From the NCBI RefSeq assembly GCF_002355535.1, contig NZ_AP017457.1, forward strand, positions 1,550,001-1,614,000: a stretch of 64,000 nucleotides of DNA. The letters run 5' to 3'. Position 1 is the first letter of the stretch. Every line of letters begins with the position of its first letter. Both the position numbers and the translations under genes were made by a program. Positions 57,855-64,000 of this stretch are shown piece after piece. The DNA comes from Aurantimicrobium minutum. GTDB lineage: Bacteria; Actinomycetota; Actinomycetes; Actinomycetales; Microbacteriaceae. The notes beneath the pieces are model-generated. The model was given only the letters and a program-made list of their open reading frames with translations. It made no database searches and was not told the DNA's origin.

Positions 57855-58702
57855 TGACAACTAGTGCACAGCATGATGTAGTTGCTTCGGCAACAACACT
57901 ATTGTTTGTCCCCGGGGATAGGCCTGATCGGTTCACGAAAGCTCATCAATCTGGGGCCGATGTCATCATCATCGATCTTGAAGATGCTGTCGCAGTTGAG
58001 AACAAGTCTTTGGCTTTAGATGCGGTTGTCTCGGCATTAACCGAACCACACGACAGTGTCCCTGGCGGCCGGCTGACGGCCCTAGTCCGGATTGATTCGA
58101 ACCTGAGTTCTCTTCATTTAGCCGCGTTACGAGACATTGCTGCAGTGAAAAACAATGGGCTACTTGGCGTGATGGTTCCTAAAGCTGAGTCAGCTGAACA
58201 GCTCTCTGCGGCGGTGAACGCGCTACCGCGCGGTTTGGCGATTGTTCCCCTCATTGAATCAGCACGTGGGCTCGTCAACATCAATGACATTGCACAGGTG
58301 CAAGGAGTGACTCGTCTGGGATTTGGTGCTGTTGATTTTGGGTTAGATGTTGATGCCACACATGAGAGAGTCACGGATTATGCTCGAGTCCAGATTGTTG
58401 TCTCCTCTCGTGCAGCAGGGCTAGGTGCACCTGTTGATTCACCAAGTTTGAGTATCAGTGATCTGGCAATTGTCGAAGCAGAGGCAACACGTGCACGCCA
58501 ATTCGGGTTTTCAGGGAAGCTGTGTATTCACCCTGCACAAGTGACTGCTGTGAATTCGAGCTTCATGCCAAGCGCAGAAGAAATCGCCTGGGCTCAAGAA
58601 ATAGTCGGCTTGGATGGTGGTGCTTCACAACACAACGGTCTCATGGTCGATAAACCTGTTGTTGATCGTGCGCACAGAATTCTTTCTCGAAGAGGAGAAT
58701 GA
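57854..58702 (+). CDS. CitE-like CoA-ester lyase (citramalyl/beta-methylmalyl-CoA lyase type)
   Basis: 282 residues, HpcH/HpaI TIM barrel. LLFVPGDRPDRFTKA at residues 17-30 binds CoA; IIIDLEDAV (38-46) carries Asp41, Glu43, Asp44 for Mg2+; LGFGAVDFGLDV and GKLCIHPAQV follow. Such enzymes split (R/S)-citramalyl-CoA or beta-methylmalyl-CoA into acetyl- or propionyl-CoA and a keto acid. The gene before is a MaoC hydratase and the one after a CoA-transferase, matching the itaconate/mesaconate route. Confidence 0.86.
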   Translation: MTTSAQHDVVASATTLLFVPGDRPDRFTKAHQSGADVIIIDLEDAVAVENKSLALDAVVSALTEPHDSVPGGRLTALVRIDSNLSSLHLAALRDIAAVKNNGLLGVMVPKAESAEQLSAAVNALPRGLAIVPLIESARGLVNINDIAQVQGVTRLGFGAVDFGLDVDATHERVTDYARVQIVVSSRAAGLGAPVDSPSLSISDLAIVEAEATRARQFGFSGKLCIHPAQVTAVNSSFMPSAEEIAWAQEIVGLDGGASQHNGLMVDKPVVDRAHRILSRRGE

Positions 58703-59847
58703 GGAGCATGGTCCTCCCCCTTGATGGAATCACCGTCATTTCTCTCGAGCAAGCAGTCGCTGCACCCTTCGCCTCCCGTCAGCTTTCTGACTTGGGAGCT
58801 CGTGTCATCAAAATAGAGCGAGACGCGGGAGATTTTGCTCGTGCCTACGACACCAAGGTCCACGGTGAGGCAAGCTATTTCGTCTGGATCAATCGCAATA
58901 AAGAAAGTGTTGTTCTCGATCTGAAATCAGAGCACGGAATTAAGGCGCTGAAGGGCTTAATGAGCAAGGCAGATGTCTTCATCCAAAACCTGGCACCAGG
59001 GGCTATCGAGCGTTTAGGCCTTGGACCTGAAATTGCCTGCGCCATTAATCCGCAACTGATTTATGTCTCCATCTCAGGCTACGGTCGAGGCGGAGAATAC
59101 GAGAATAAAAAGGCTTACGATCTCTTAGTGCAATGTGAAACCGGATTGCTCTCTGTCACGGGGACAGAATCAGAACCTGCCAAGGTTGGCATTTCTGTAG
59201 CTGATATCGCAGCCGGAATGTATGCGTATTCCGGAGTGCTCAGCGCACTTATCCTCAGGGGGAAGACAGGCAAGGGCGACGTTTTAGAAATTTCAATGCT
59301 GGAAGCACTCGGCGAGTGGATGAGCCAACCTTATCTTTATGCAGAGTATGGCGGTCAGCAACAACCTCGATCGGGAGCGCAACACGCAACCATCGCTCCG
59401 TATGGCCCGTTCCATACCGCCAACGGAACAGTATTTTTTGGAATACAGAATGAGCGTGAGTGGGTTAAGTTCTGCGAGATAGTCCTCCAAGACCATTCGT
59501 TCGCGGTTGACCCACAATTCAATGCGGGTGCGCTTCGAGTACAACACCGTGAGGCGCTCCATAAGCGCATTAATTCTGTCTTTTCTACCTTGACCAGCGA
59601 ACAGGCCATAGAACGTCTTGATATAGCTGGAATTGCGAATGCGAAATTGCGTGACATGCGTGAATTCTCTGCTCACCCACAACTAGCCGCGCGACAACGT
59701 TGGAGAAACGTGGAACTTCCCAACGGGGAATCAGCTAGAAGCCTCATTCCTCCTGTGACTTCACAGTCCTATGAAGCAGTCATGGGGGCAATTCCCGCGC
59801 TCGGTGCGGATACGGACTCAGTCCTGCGAGAGTTTGGTTTGAACTAA
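58699..59847 (+). CDS. CaiB/BaiF-type (family III) CoA-transferase
   Basis: 382 residues. Family III fold: AAPFASRQLSDLGARVIKIER near residue 21, GDFARAYD, catalytic Asp141 in KKAYDLLVQCETGLLSVTG, and QPYLYAEYGG. Activates a carboxylic acid by moving CoA from a donor such as succinyl- or acetyl-CoA. The ATG at 58699 overlaps the lyase stop (ATGA); a second ATG at 58708 is possible. Last gene of the three-gene operon. Confidence 0.87.
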   Translation: MRSMVLPLDGITVISLEQAVAAPFASRQLSDLGARVIKIERDAGDFARAYDTKVHGEASYFVWINRNKESVVLDLKSEHGIKALKGLMSKADVFIQNLAPGAIERLGLGPEIACAINPQLIYVSISGYGRGGEYENKKAYDLLVQCETGLLSVTGTESEPAKVGISVADIAAGMYAYSGVLSALILRGKTGKGDVLEISMLEALGEWMSQPYLYAEYGGQQQPRSGAQHATIAPYGPFHTANGTVFFGIQNEREWVKFCEIVLQDHSFAVDPQFNAGALRVQHREALHKRINSVFSTLTSEQAIERLDIAGIANAKLRDMREFSAHPQLAARQRWRNVELPNGESARSLIPPVTSQSYEAVMGAIPALGADTDSVLREFGLN

Positions 59848-59851
59848 CTCT

Positions 59852-60784
59852 TTACTGACGTGTCACTTTGCCGCTAAGCGTGGCGAAAGGTTGCAAGAAT
59901 GCTGGCTTTGCCAAAATCCATGCCACGACGGTTAAGACCAGTGAACCGGCAAACAATCCGAAGCCCAGCCAGCTGTCTCCATTGTTACTGGCATACATAT
60001 GGTTGAGATTACGCAGTGCTCCGGTGGTCAAAACCAGTGTCACGTGAGCGATCACAAACAGGACAAAGAAGATCATTACCGGATAGTGGATTGCTCGCGC
60101 AACGGGCAGCGGGTATATCTTGCTGATCCGTGCTGATGGTCCAGGCCATGCATTAGACATTCGAATGCCGGTCGCTATTGCAAGAGGTGCTGCAACGAAG
60201 ACGATAAGAAAGTATGCCAACTGCTGAAGGCTGTTGTAATTGACCCAACCATTTTCTGTGGGCCAGTTCAGTGATGCATACTGCACAGCAGCTGAAAAGG
60301 CGTTGGGAAATACTTCCCACGTTGTTGGAACAATTCGCATCCACTGGCCTGTGATGAATAGAAGGATGACAAAGATCACTCCATTGAGTGCCCACAAGAA
60401 GTCAAGACTCAGATGTAACCACAAATCGAGGCTGATTTTTTTGGGTTCACCTTTTGTGCGAAGCAGACCTCTGTTGTTTCGGGTCCAATATGCCGCTGGT
60501 CGTTGTGTAGTGCGAACAAGCCACCCGGTGCGAATGATGAGCACGATAAAGAACGCATTGAGAAAATGTTGAAAGTTCAACCAGGCAGGAAACCCTACGG
60601 GCGCACCCGTAGGAAGCTCAGTTTCTCCGGGATATTGAGTAAGAAATGATTGTCCTGCTTCACTCGCTCGAAACCACTGAGCAAGAAGGACAACACCGGC
60701 CAATGCCACAACTGCGAGCGGAATTCCCCAGGCGAGCTTTTTTCTCACTTCTGGAGTTTGAAGTGCAGCGACAAGATTACTCAT
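59852..60784 (-). CDS. Membrane cytochrome b-type protein co-transcribed with ETF
   Basis: 310 residues, about five helices. Four His sit inside or next to helices: His73 ([10 protein letters not shown]), His124 (LWLHLSLDF), His233 (ARAIHYPVM) and His247 (VIAHVTLVL), a pattern able to hold two b hemes as in formate dehydrogenase gamma and thiosulfate-reductase cytochrome b. Its start overlaps the etfA stop by 4 bases. I infer a path from ETF to quinone, because no ETF:quinone oxidoreductase is seen. Confidence 0.8.
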   Translation of the reverse strand: MSNLVAALQTPEVRKKLAWGIPLAVVALAGVVLLAQWFRASEAGQSFLTQYPGETELPTGAPVGFPAWLNFQHFLNAFFIVLIIRTGWLVRTTQRPAAYWTRNNRGLLRTKGEPKKISLDLWLHLSLDFLWALNGVIFVILLFITGQWMRIVPTTWEVFPNAFSAAVQYASLNWPTENGWVNYNSLQQLAYFLIVFVAAPLAIATGIRMSNAWPGPSARISKIYPLPVARAIHYPVMIFFVLFVIAHVTLVLTTGALRNLNHMYASNNGDSWLGFGLFAGSLVLTVVAWILAKPAFLQPFATLSGKVTRQ

Positions 60785-61749
60785 CGACGAGCCTCAATGG
60801 CAGAAATGAGTTGTGGCACCACGGTAAACACATCACCGACAACACCAAAGTCTGCAACGTCAAAGATGGGGGCATCTCCATCTTTGTTGATGGCGATGAT
60901 GGTGTCTGCGGTTTGCATTCCTGCACGATGCTGGATAGCTCCCGAAATACCCAGGGCCACATAGAGTTGCGGCGAAACCGTCACACCCGTTTGGCCTACC
61001 TGGTGTGATTGTGGGATAAATCCAGCATCAACTGCTGCGCGAGAGGCACCAACTGCGGCACCTAAAGTATCGGCGAGCTGTTCAACCAGAACAAACTTTT
61101 CGGCAGAGCCAAGACCGCGACCTCCAGAGACAACCTTTTCAGCTCCACGAAGTTCGGGTCGTGATGAACTTGACGTCTCAGAATGAGTGCTGTCAATCAC
61201 TCCGGTCTTCGACGTGTCAACGGAGATCGAGATAGTCGAAACAGCGGGTGAAGAAACAGCAGTGCGTCCGTCTGAAGAACCTTGACGAACCGTCGCGATG
61301 ACGAGACCACCAGCAGTCTGCGCCTCAACGGTGTAACCACCACCGAAAACGGAGTGGGTAGCTACAACATTTCCTGAAGACTGTGTCAGATCAACCGCAT
61401 CAACCAACACAGAGGAGCCCGTGCGAACGGCCAGACGGCCAGCAACCTCTCGTCCATTAACGGTGTTGGGGATCAAGACTGCGACCGGGGAGCTTGAGCT
61501 TATTGCTTCCTGCAAGGCAGCAACTGCTGGGGTGACTAGTGCGGTTGCAGCATCGGCACTTTCAGCCAGAATAACCTGGGCTGCCCCCAACTCTCCCAGT
61601 TCTGTTGCCAGTGCGGACCCAGAACCAGGACTTGTCACAACTACGGCAACAGGAGTGCCCAATTTTGTCGCGCTGGCAATTAGCGATGGTGTTGTGGAAC
61701 TGAGCTTGCCTGAGCTGTTGAGTTCAACGAGGGCGAGAATGTTCGACAT
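60781..61749 (-). CDS. etfA: Electron transfer flavoprotein alpha subunit
   Basis: 322 residues. FAD-binding C-terminal domain with [14 protein letters not shown] near residue 208, [22 protein letters not shown] near 236, [17 protein letters not shown] near 266, and [22 protein letters not shown]. It accepts electrons from acyl-CoA dehydrogenases with EtfB. Middle gene of etfB-etfA-cytochrome b. Confidence 0.95.
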   Translation of the reverse strand: MSNILALVELNSSGKLSSTTPSLIASATKLGTPVAVVVTSPGSGSALATELGELGAAQVILAESADAATALVTPAVAALQEAISSSSPVAVLIPNTVNGREVAGRLAVRTGSSVLVDAVDLTQSSGNVVATHSVFGGGYTVEAQTAGGLVIATVRQGSSDGRTAVSSPAVSTISISVDTSKTGVIDSTHSETSSSSRPELRGAEKVVSGGRGLGSAEKFVLVEQLADTLGAAVGASRAAVDAGFIPQSHQVGQTGVTVSPQLYVALGISGAIQHRAGMQTADTIIAINKDGDAPIFDVADFGVVGDVFTVVPQLISAIEARR

Positions 61750-61762
61750 GTCTAGTTATTCC

Positions 61763-62527
61763 TTAGATCAATCGGTTCGAGACAAGGAATTCAGCAAGCT
61801 GCTCACCAGCCGTGCCGTCATCAGTGATTTTGGTGCCTGCCGTGCGCGCAGGGCGTGCAGTAGCGCTCAGAATTGAGGTCGAACCCTTTGGTTTACTCAG
61901 AGAAAGCTCTGCAACTGACTTGGTTGAGACAGGCTTTTTCTTTGCGCCCATGATTCCTTTGAAGCTAGGAAACCGAGCGTCAGGGTTACTTTCGTTGACG
62001 GAGATAACCGCAGGAAGTGCAGCGTGAACTTCCTGGGTGCCATCTTCTAGTAAGCGAATACCAGCAACTGAAGCATTAGTGATGGAGATGTTTCCCAACA
62101 TCCCGAGGTGTGCAACATCTAGATGCTCGGCGATCATGGAGGGAACTATTCCCCCGCGTCCGTCGGTGGACTCATTCCCGGCAATAACAAGATCTGGTCC
62201 CAACTCTTTCAGAGCTGCGGAGAGCACGGCTGCTGTGTAAGCCGCATCGGCACCAGCGAGAGCAGCATCTGTGATGTGGACGGCTGAATCACATCCCATG
62301 GCAAGCGCCTTTTTGATGGACTCGCTTACGTTATCGGGTGCCATTGTCATGACGACAACTTCGGCAGATTTGTCGGTGTCTTTGTAGGAGAGTGCGACTT
62401 CAAGTGCACGCTCGTTGATTTCATCAATAACGTTGTCGCCACTTCGTTCAACCCATCCGGTCACGGAATCGAGCTTGCGCTCGCCCCAGGTATCTGGGAC
62501 TTGCTTCATAAGGACAACGATTTTCAC
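61763..62527 (-). CDS. etfB: Electron transfer flavoprotein beta subunit
   Basis: 254 residues. GTG start with AGAGGAAAA upstream. Begins MKIVVLMKQVPDTWGERKL; has INERALEVAL, AGNESTDGRGGIVPSMIAEHLDVAH and ARFPSFKGIMGAKKKPV, the AMP-binding and recognition loop. Leads the etfB-etfA-cytochrome b operon behind a promoter sharing its A/T string with the other island promoters. Confidence 0.95.
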   Translation of the reverse strand: MKIVVLMKQVPDTWGERKLDSVTGWVERSGDNVIDEINERALEVALSYKDTDKSAEVVVMTMAPDNVSESIKKALAMGCDSAVHITDAALAGADAAYTAAVLSAALKELGPDLVIAGNESTDGRGGIVPSMIAEHLDVAHLGMLGNISITNASVAGIRLLEDGTQEVHAALPAVISVNESNPDARFPSFKGIMGAKKKPVSTKSVAELSLSKPKGSTSILSATARPARTAGTKITDDGTAGEQLAEFLVSNRLI

Positions 62528-62559
62528 GTTTGTTTTCCTCTCATCGAGTGATAGAAAAT

Positions 62560-62565
62560 ATTATA
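62560..62565 (-). promoter_or_regulatory. -10 box of the etfBA operon
   Basis: On the minus strand TATAAT is followed by ATTTTCTATC, close to the maoC promoter. GGTATA just upstream also resembles the GGTATACGG near the GntR gene. Confidence 0.55.
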
Positions 62566-62616
62566 TACCAAAGCACTTAGAGCAGAGCAATAGGTGGATT
62601 TCCAGTGTCTTGAGAG

Positions 62617-63291
62617 CTAGTTCTGGGCAGCGATACGTGCGTCGATGTGGCTAGCAAGCTGCTCACCGGCATGACGAACGTGCTCAACCATTTCGTGGCG
62701 GGCGCGCTCCGCATTTCCTTCACGGATGGCCTCAAGCAATCCCGTGTGATCGTGCACTGTTGTTTCTGGCCACCCGTTGATAGAAGCGTAAAAACGACGA
62801 GGGGCATAACGGGAGACGAGCTTGATCACCCAGGCCAGTCGCGGAGCGTCTGCAGTGAGGTTTATCTCTCTGTGGAATGCGTGATTGAGCTCTTCTAGTG
62901 CTCCCAAATCCCCGCGGTTAGCGGCAGCAACGAGCTCGTTGTGGATTTGCTCCAGGCTGGCAATTGTTTCGGGGGTGGCATTATTCGCAGCACGTGCAGC
63001 GAGCTCCCCGGCAACCATGGATTGCACCAAGAACATATCGCGAACGTCGTTTCCGTCTACTTTTGCTACGGTAAAGCCGCGCCTGGGTGCTAAGTCAAGA
63101 AAACCCTCTGCACGAAGTGCTTGGAGCGCCTCACGTGCTGGAGTGGTTGAAATCCCCAGTTCGTCAGCAACCGTTTCAGGCCGAACTGGTGCGCCAGCTG
63201 GCAGGGTTCCGGAAGTGATCTGGTCTCGCAGGAAAGATGCTGCCTCATCACCGAGTTGGGGGCGAACTTGATGCTGGCGGGGAGGGATCAT
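62617..63291 (-). CDS. GntR family, FadR-type (FCD) regulator
   Basis: 224 residues from the ATG at 63291 (AGGAG 8 bases upstream). N-terminal GntR winged helix ETVADELGISTTPAREALQALRAEGFLDLAPRRGFTVA (about 39-76), then an all-helical FCD ligand domain with FHREINLTADAPRL and HTGLLEAIREGNAERARHEMVEHV, holding metal-ligand His residues. Located between the etf operon and the acyl-CoA dehydrogenase gene. It probably senses an acid or acyl-CoA and controls the island. Confidence 0.92.
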   Translation of the reverse strand: MIPPRQHQVRPQLGDEAASFLRDQITSGTLPAGAPVRPETVADELGISTTPAREALQALRAEGFLDLAPRRGFTVAKVDGNDVRDMFLVQSMVAGELAARAANNATPETIASLEQIHNELVAAANRGDLGALEELNHAFHREINLTADAPRLAWVIKLVSRYAPRRFYASINGWPETTVHDHTGLLEAIREGNAERARHEMVEHVRHAGEQLASHIDARIAAQN

Positions 63292-63355
63292 CAGCAGGAC
63301 TCCTAGAGATTGATGCAACTGGAATTCCCGAAAAATCGGGCGAAAGTGCTCCTTA

Positions 63356-63397
63356 CATAATATTCCGTATACCTCTGTTGGATACGGTCAATATGAT
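63356..63397. promoter_or_regulatory. Imperfect inverted repeat in the gntR/acyl-CoA dehydrogenase divergent region
   Basis: CATAATATTCCGTAT (63356-63370) and ATACGGTCAATATGAT (63382-63397) form an imperfect inverted repeat with ATACGG at each inner end. The right arm overlaps the -10 box TATGAT at 63392-63397. Likely operator for the GntR protein. Confidence 0.5.
63392..63397 (+). promoter_or_regulatory. -10 box of the acyl-CoA dehydrogenase gene
   Basis: TATGAT followed by ATATTTTG, only 13 bases before the ATG, so the leader would be about 7 bases and hold no ribosome site. Confidence 0.5.
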
Positions 63398-63410
63398 ATA
63401 TTTTGTTTTT

Positions 63411-64000
63411 ATGACCTCACACCTCAACGACGAAGAACAGATGCTCGTAGACACCGTCCGAGCCTTTATTGACCGCGATGTAAAGCCCACCGTCAACGAA
63501 GTTGAACACGCGAATGAATACCCTGAAGCGTGGATTGAACAAATGAAAGAAATGGGTATCTACGGGCTCGCTGTTCCCGAAGAATATGACGGTCTTCCCA
63601 TTTCTATGCCTGCCTACGTCCAGGTCACTGAAGAACTAGCTCGGGGATGGATGAGCCTTTCGGGAGCAATGGGTGGTCACACTGTTGTTGCCAAGTTGTT
63701 GACCCTCTATGGAACTGAAGAGCAAAAGAGCAAATACTTACCTCTCATGGCTACCGGTGAACTCCGCGCCACCATGGCACTGACTGAACCCAGTGGTGGC
63801 TCTGATCTTCAAGCAATCACTACTGTTGCAAAAACCGACGGAAATGACCTGGTGATTAATGGCTCAAAAACCTGGATTTCAAACGCTCGCCGTTCTGGGC
63901 TGATTGCGCTCTTGGCAAAGACTGACCCTAATGCAGAACCACGTCATACAGGGATGTCGATCATTCTGGTTGAGCCAGGACCTGGCTTCAGTGTTTCCCG
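63411..64000 (+). CDS. Acyl-CoA dehydrogenase, 3' part beyond the window
   Basis: First 196 codons are visible. N-terminal helical domain starts MTSHLNDEEQMLVDTVRAFI; FAD/substrate strand ATMALTEPSGGSDLQAITTVA, near residue 122, and the middle beta domain GSKTWISNARRSGLIALLAKT are typical. It oxidises an acyl-CoA and passes electrons to ETF, whose genes lie 1 kb upstream. With the CitE/MaoC neighbours, a methylsuccinyl-CoA-like substrate is possible; the catalytic Glu is beyond the edge. Confidence 0.94.
   Translation, partial: MTSHLNDEEQMLVDTVRAFIDRDVKPTVNEVEHANEYPEAWIEQMKEMGIYGLAVPEEYDGLPISMPAYVQVTEELARGWMSLSGAMGGHTVVAKLLTLYGTEEQKSKYLPLMATGELRATMALTEPSGGSDLQAITTVAKTDGNDLVINGSKTWISNARRSGLIALLAKTDPNAEPRHTGMSIILVEPGPGFSVS

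Overview
The window looks like a chromosomal stretch of a small-genome freshwater-type actinobacterium, most likely Microbacteriaceae (Rhodoluna/Aurantimicrobium-like). The reasons are the actinobacterial gene set (SenX3-RegX3 next to phoU-pstSCAB, monomeric isocitrate dehydrogenase, a DUF6350 gene before purN-purH, FprA-type ferredoxin reductase), frequent GTG starts, short intergenic gaps, many 1- or 4-base start/stop overlaps, and only moderate base skew. This is inferred from protein resemblance, not from a search. I see no phage, insertion sequence, CRISPR array, rRNA or integrase. No gene-free stretch exceeds about 210 bases.

Layout. 1-7476 (mostly minus): purQ (cut by the window edge)-purS; a tryptophan-to-anthranilate operon (tryptophan 2,3-dioxygenase, an amidohydrolase, kynureninase); a DUF305-CopZ copper pair; a YczE-like membrane protein; purC-purD. 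7547-8902: FprA-type reductase. 8967-11157: an arsenic locus with an aquaporin in place of an arsenite pump, a 21-residue double-CC peptide, arsC, and divergent arsR plus an acetyltransferase. 11154-17995: phosphate sensing and uptake (regX3, senX3, phoU, pstSCAB) with PHO-box-like repeats. 18041-25313: a YdeI-like protein, two tandem class-III aminotransferases divergent from two alpha/beta hydrolases, yajQ, a lytic transglycosylase. 25391-30548: tRNA-Tyr, a MarR/MMPL divergent pair, and icd. 30610-38436: a FUSC-like membrane protein, YtcJ-type amidohydrolase, BadF-type sugar kinase, inositol monophosphatase, M23 peptidase, GH13 alpha-glucosidase. 38579-47793: tRNA-Thr and tRNA-Met, a 45-residue charged protein, ChaA, SbtA, TerC, a small HTH protein, BI-1, GDPD, PcrA/UvrD, VIT. 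47987-56318: sucCD, a membrane protein with a histone-H1-like tail, DUF6350, purN, purH, and a membrane-domain/dimethylargininase fusion. 56370-57132: a GNAT and a 38-residue Cys-rich protein behind a CsoR-type palindrome. 57312-64000: an acyl-CoA catabolic island (MaoC hydratase, CitE-like lyase, CaiB CoA-transferase, EtfB-EtfA-cytochrome b, a FadR-type GntR regulator, and an acyl-CoA dehydrogenase cut by the window edge).

Most interesting candidates: (i) the kynurenine-operon amidohydrolase as an unrecognised N-formylkynurenine deformylase; (ii) the channel-based arsenic locus with a 21-residue CC/CC peptide; (iii) a cytochrome b co-transcribed with ETF, possibly an alternative ETF-to-quinone route; (iv) an 18-bp palindrome shared, with almost no changes, by the promoters of icd and sucCD; (v) the membrane-anchored dimethylargininase.
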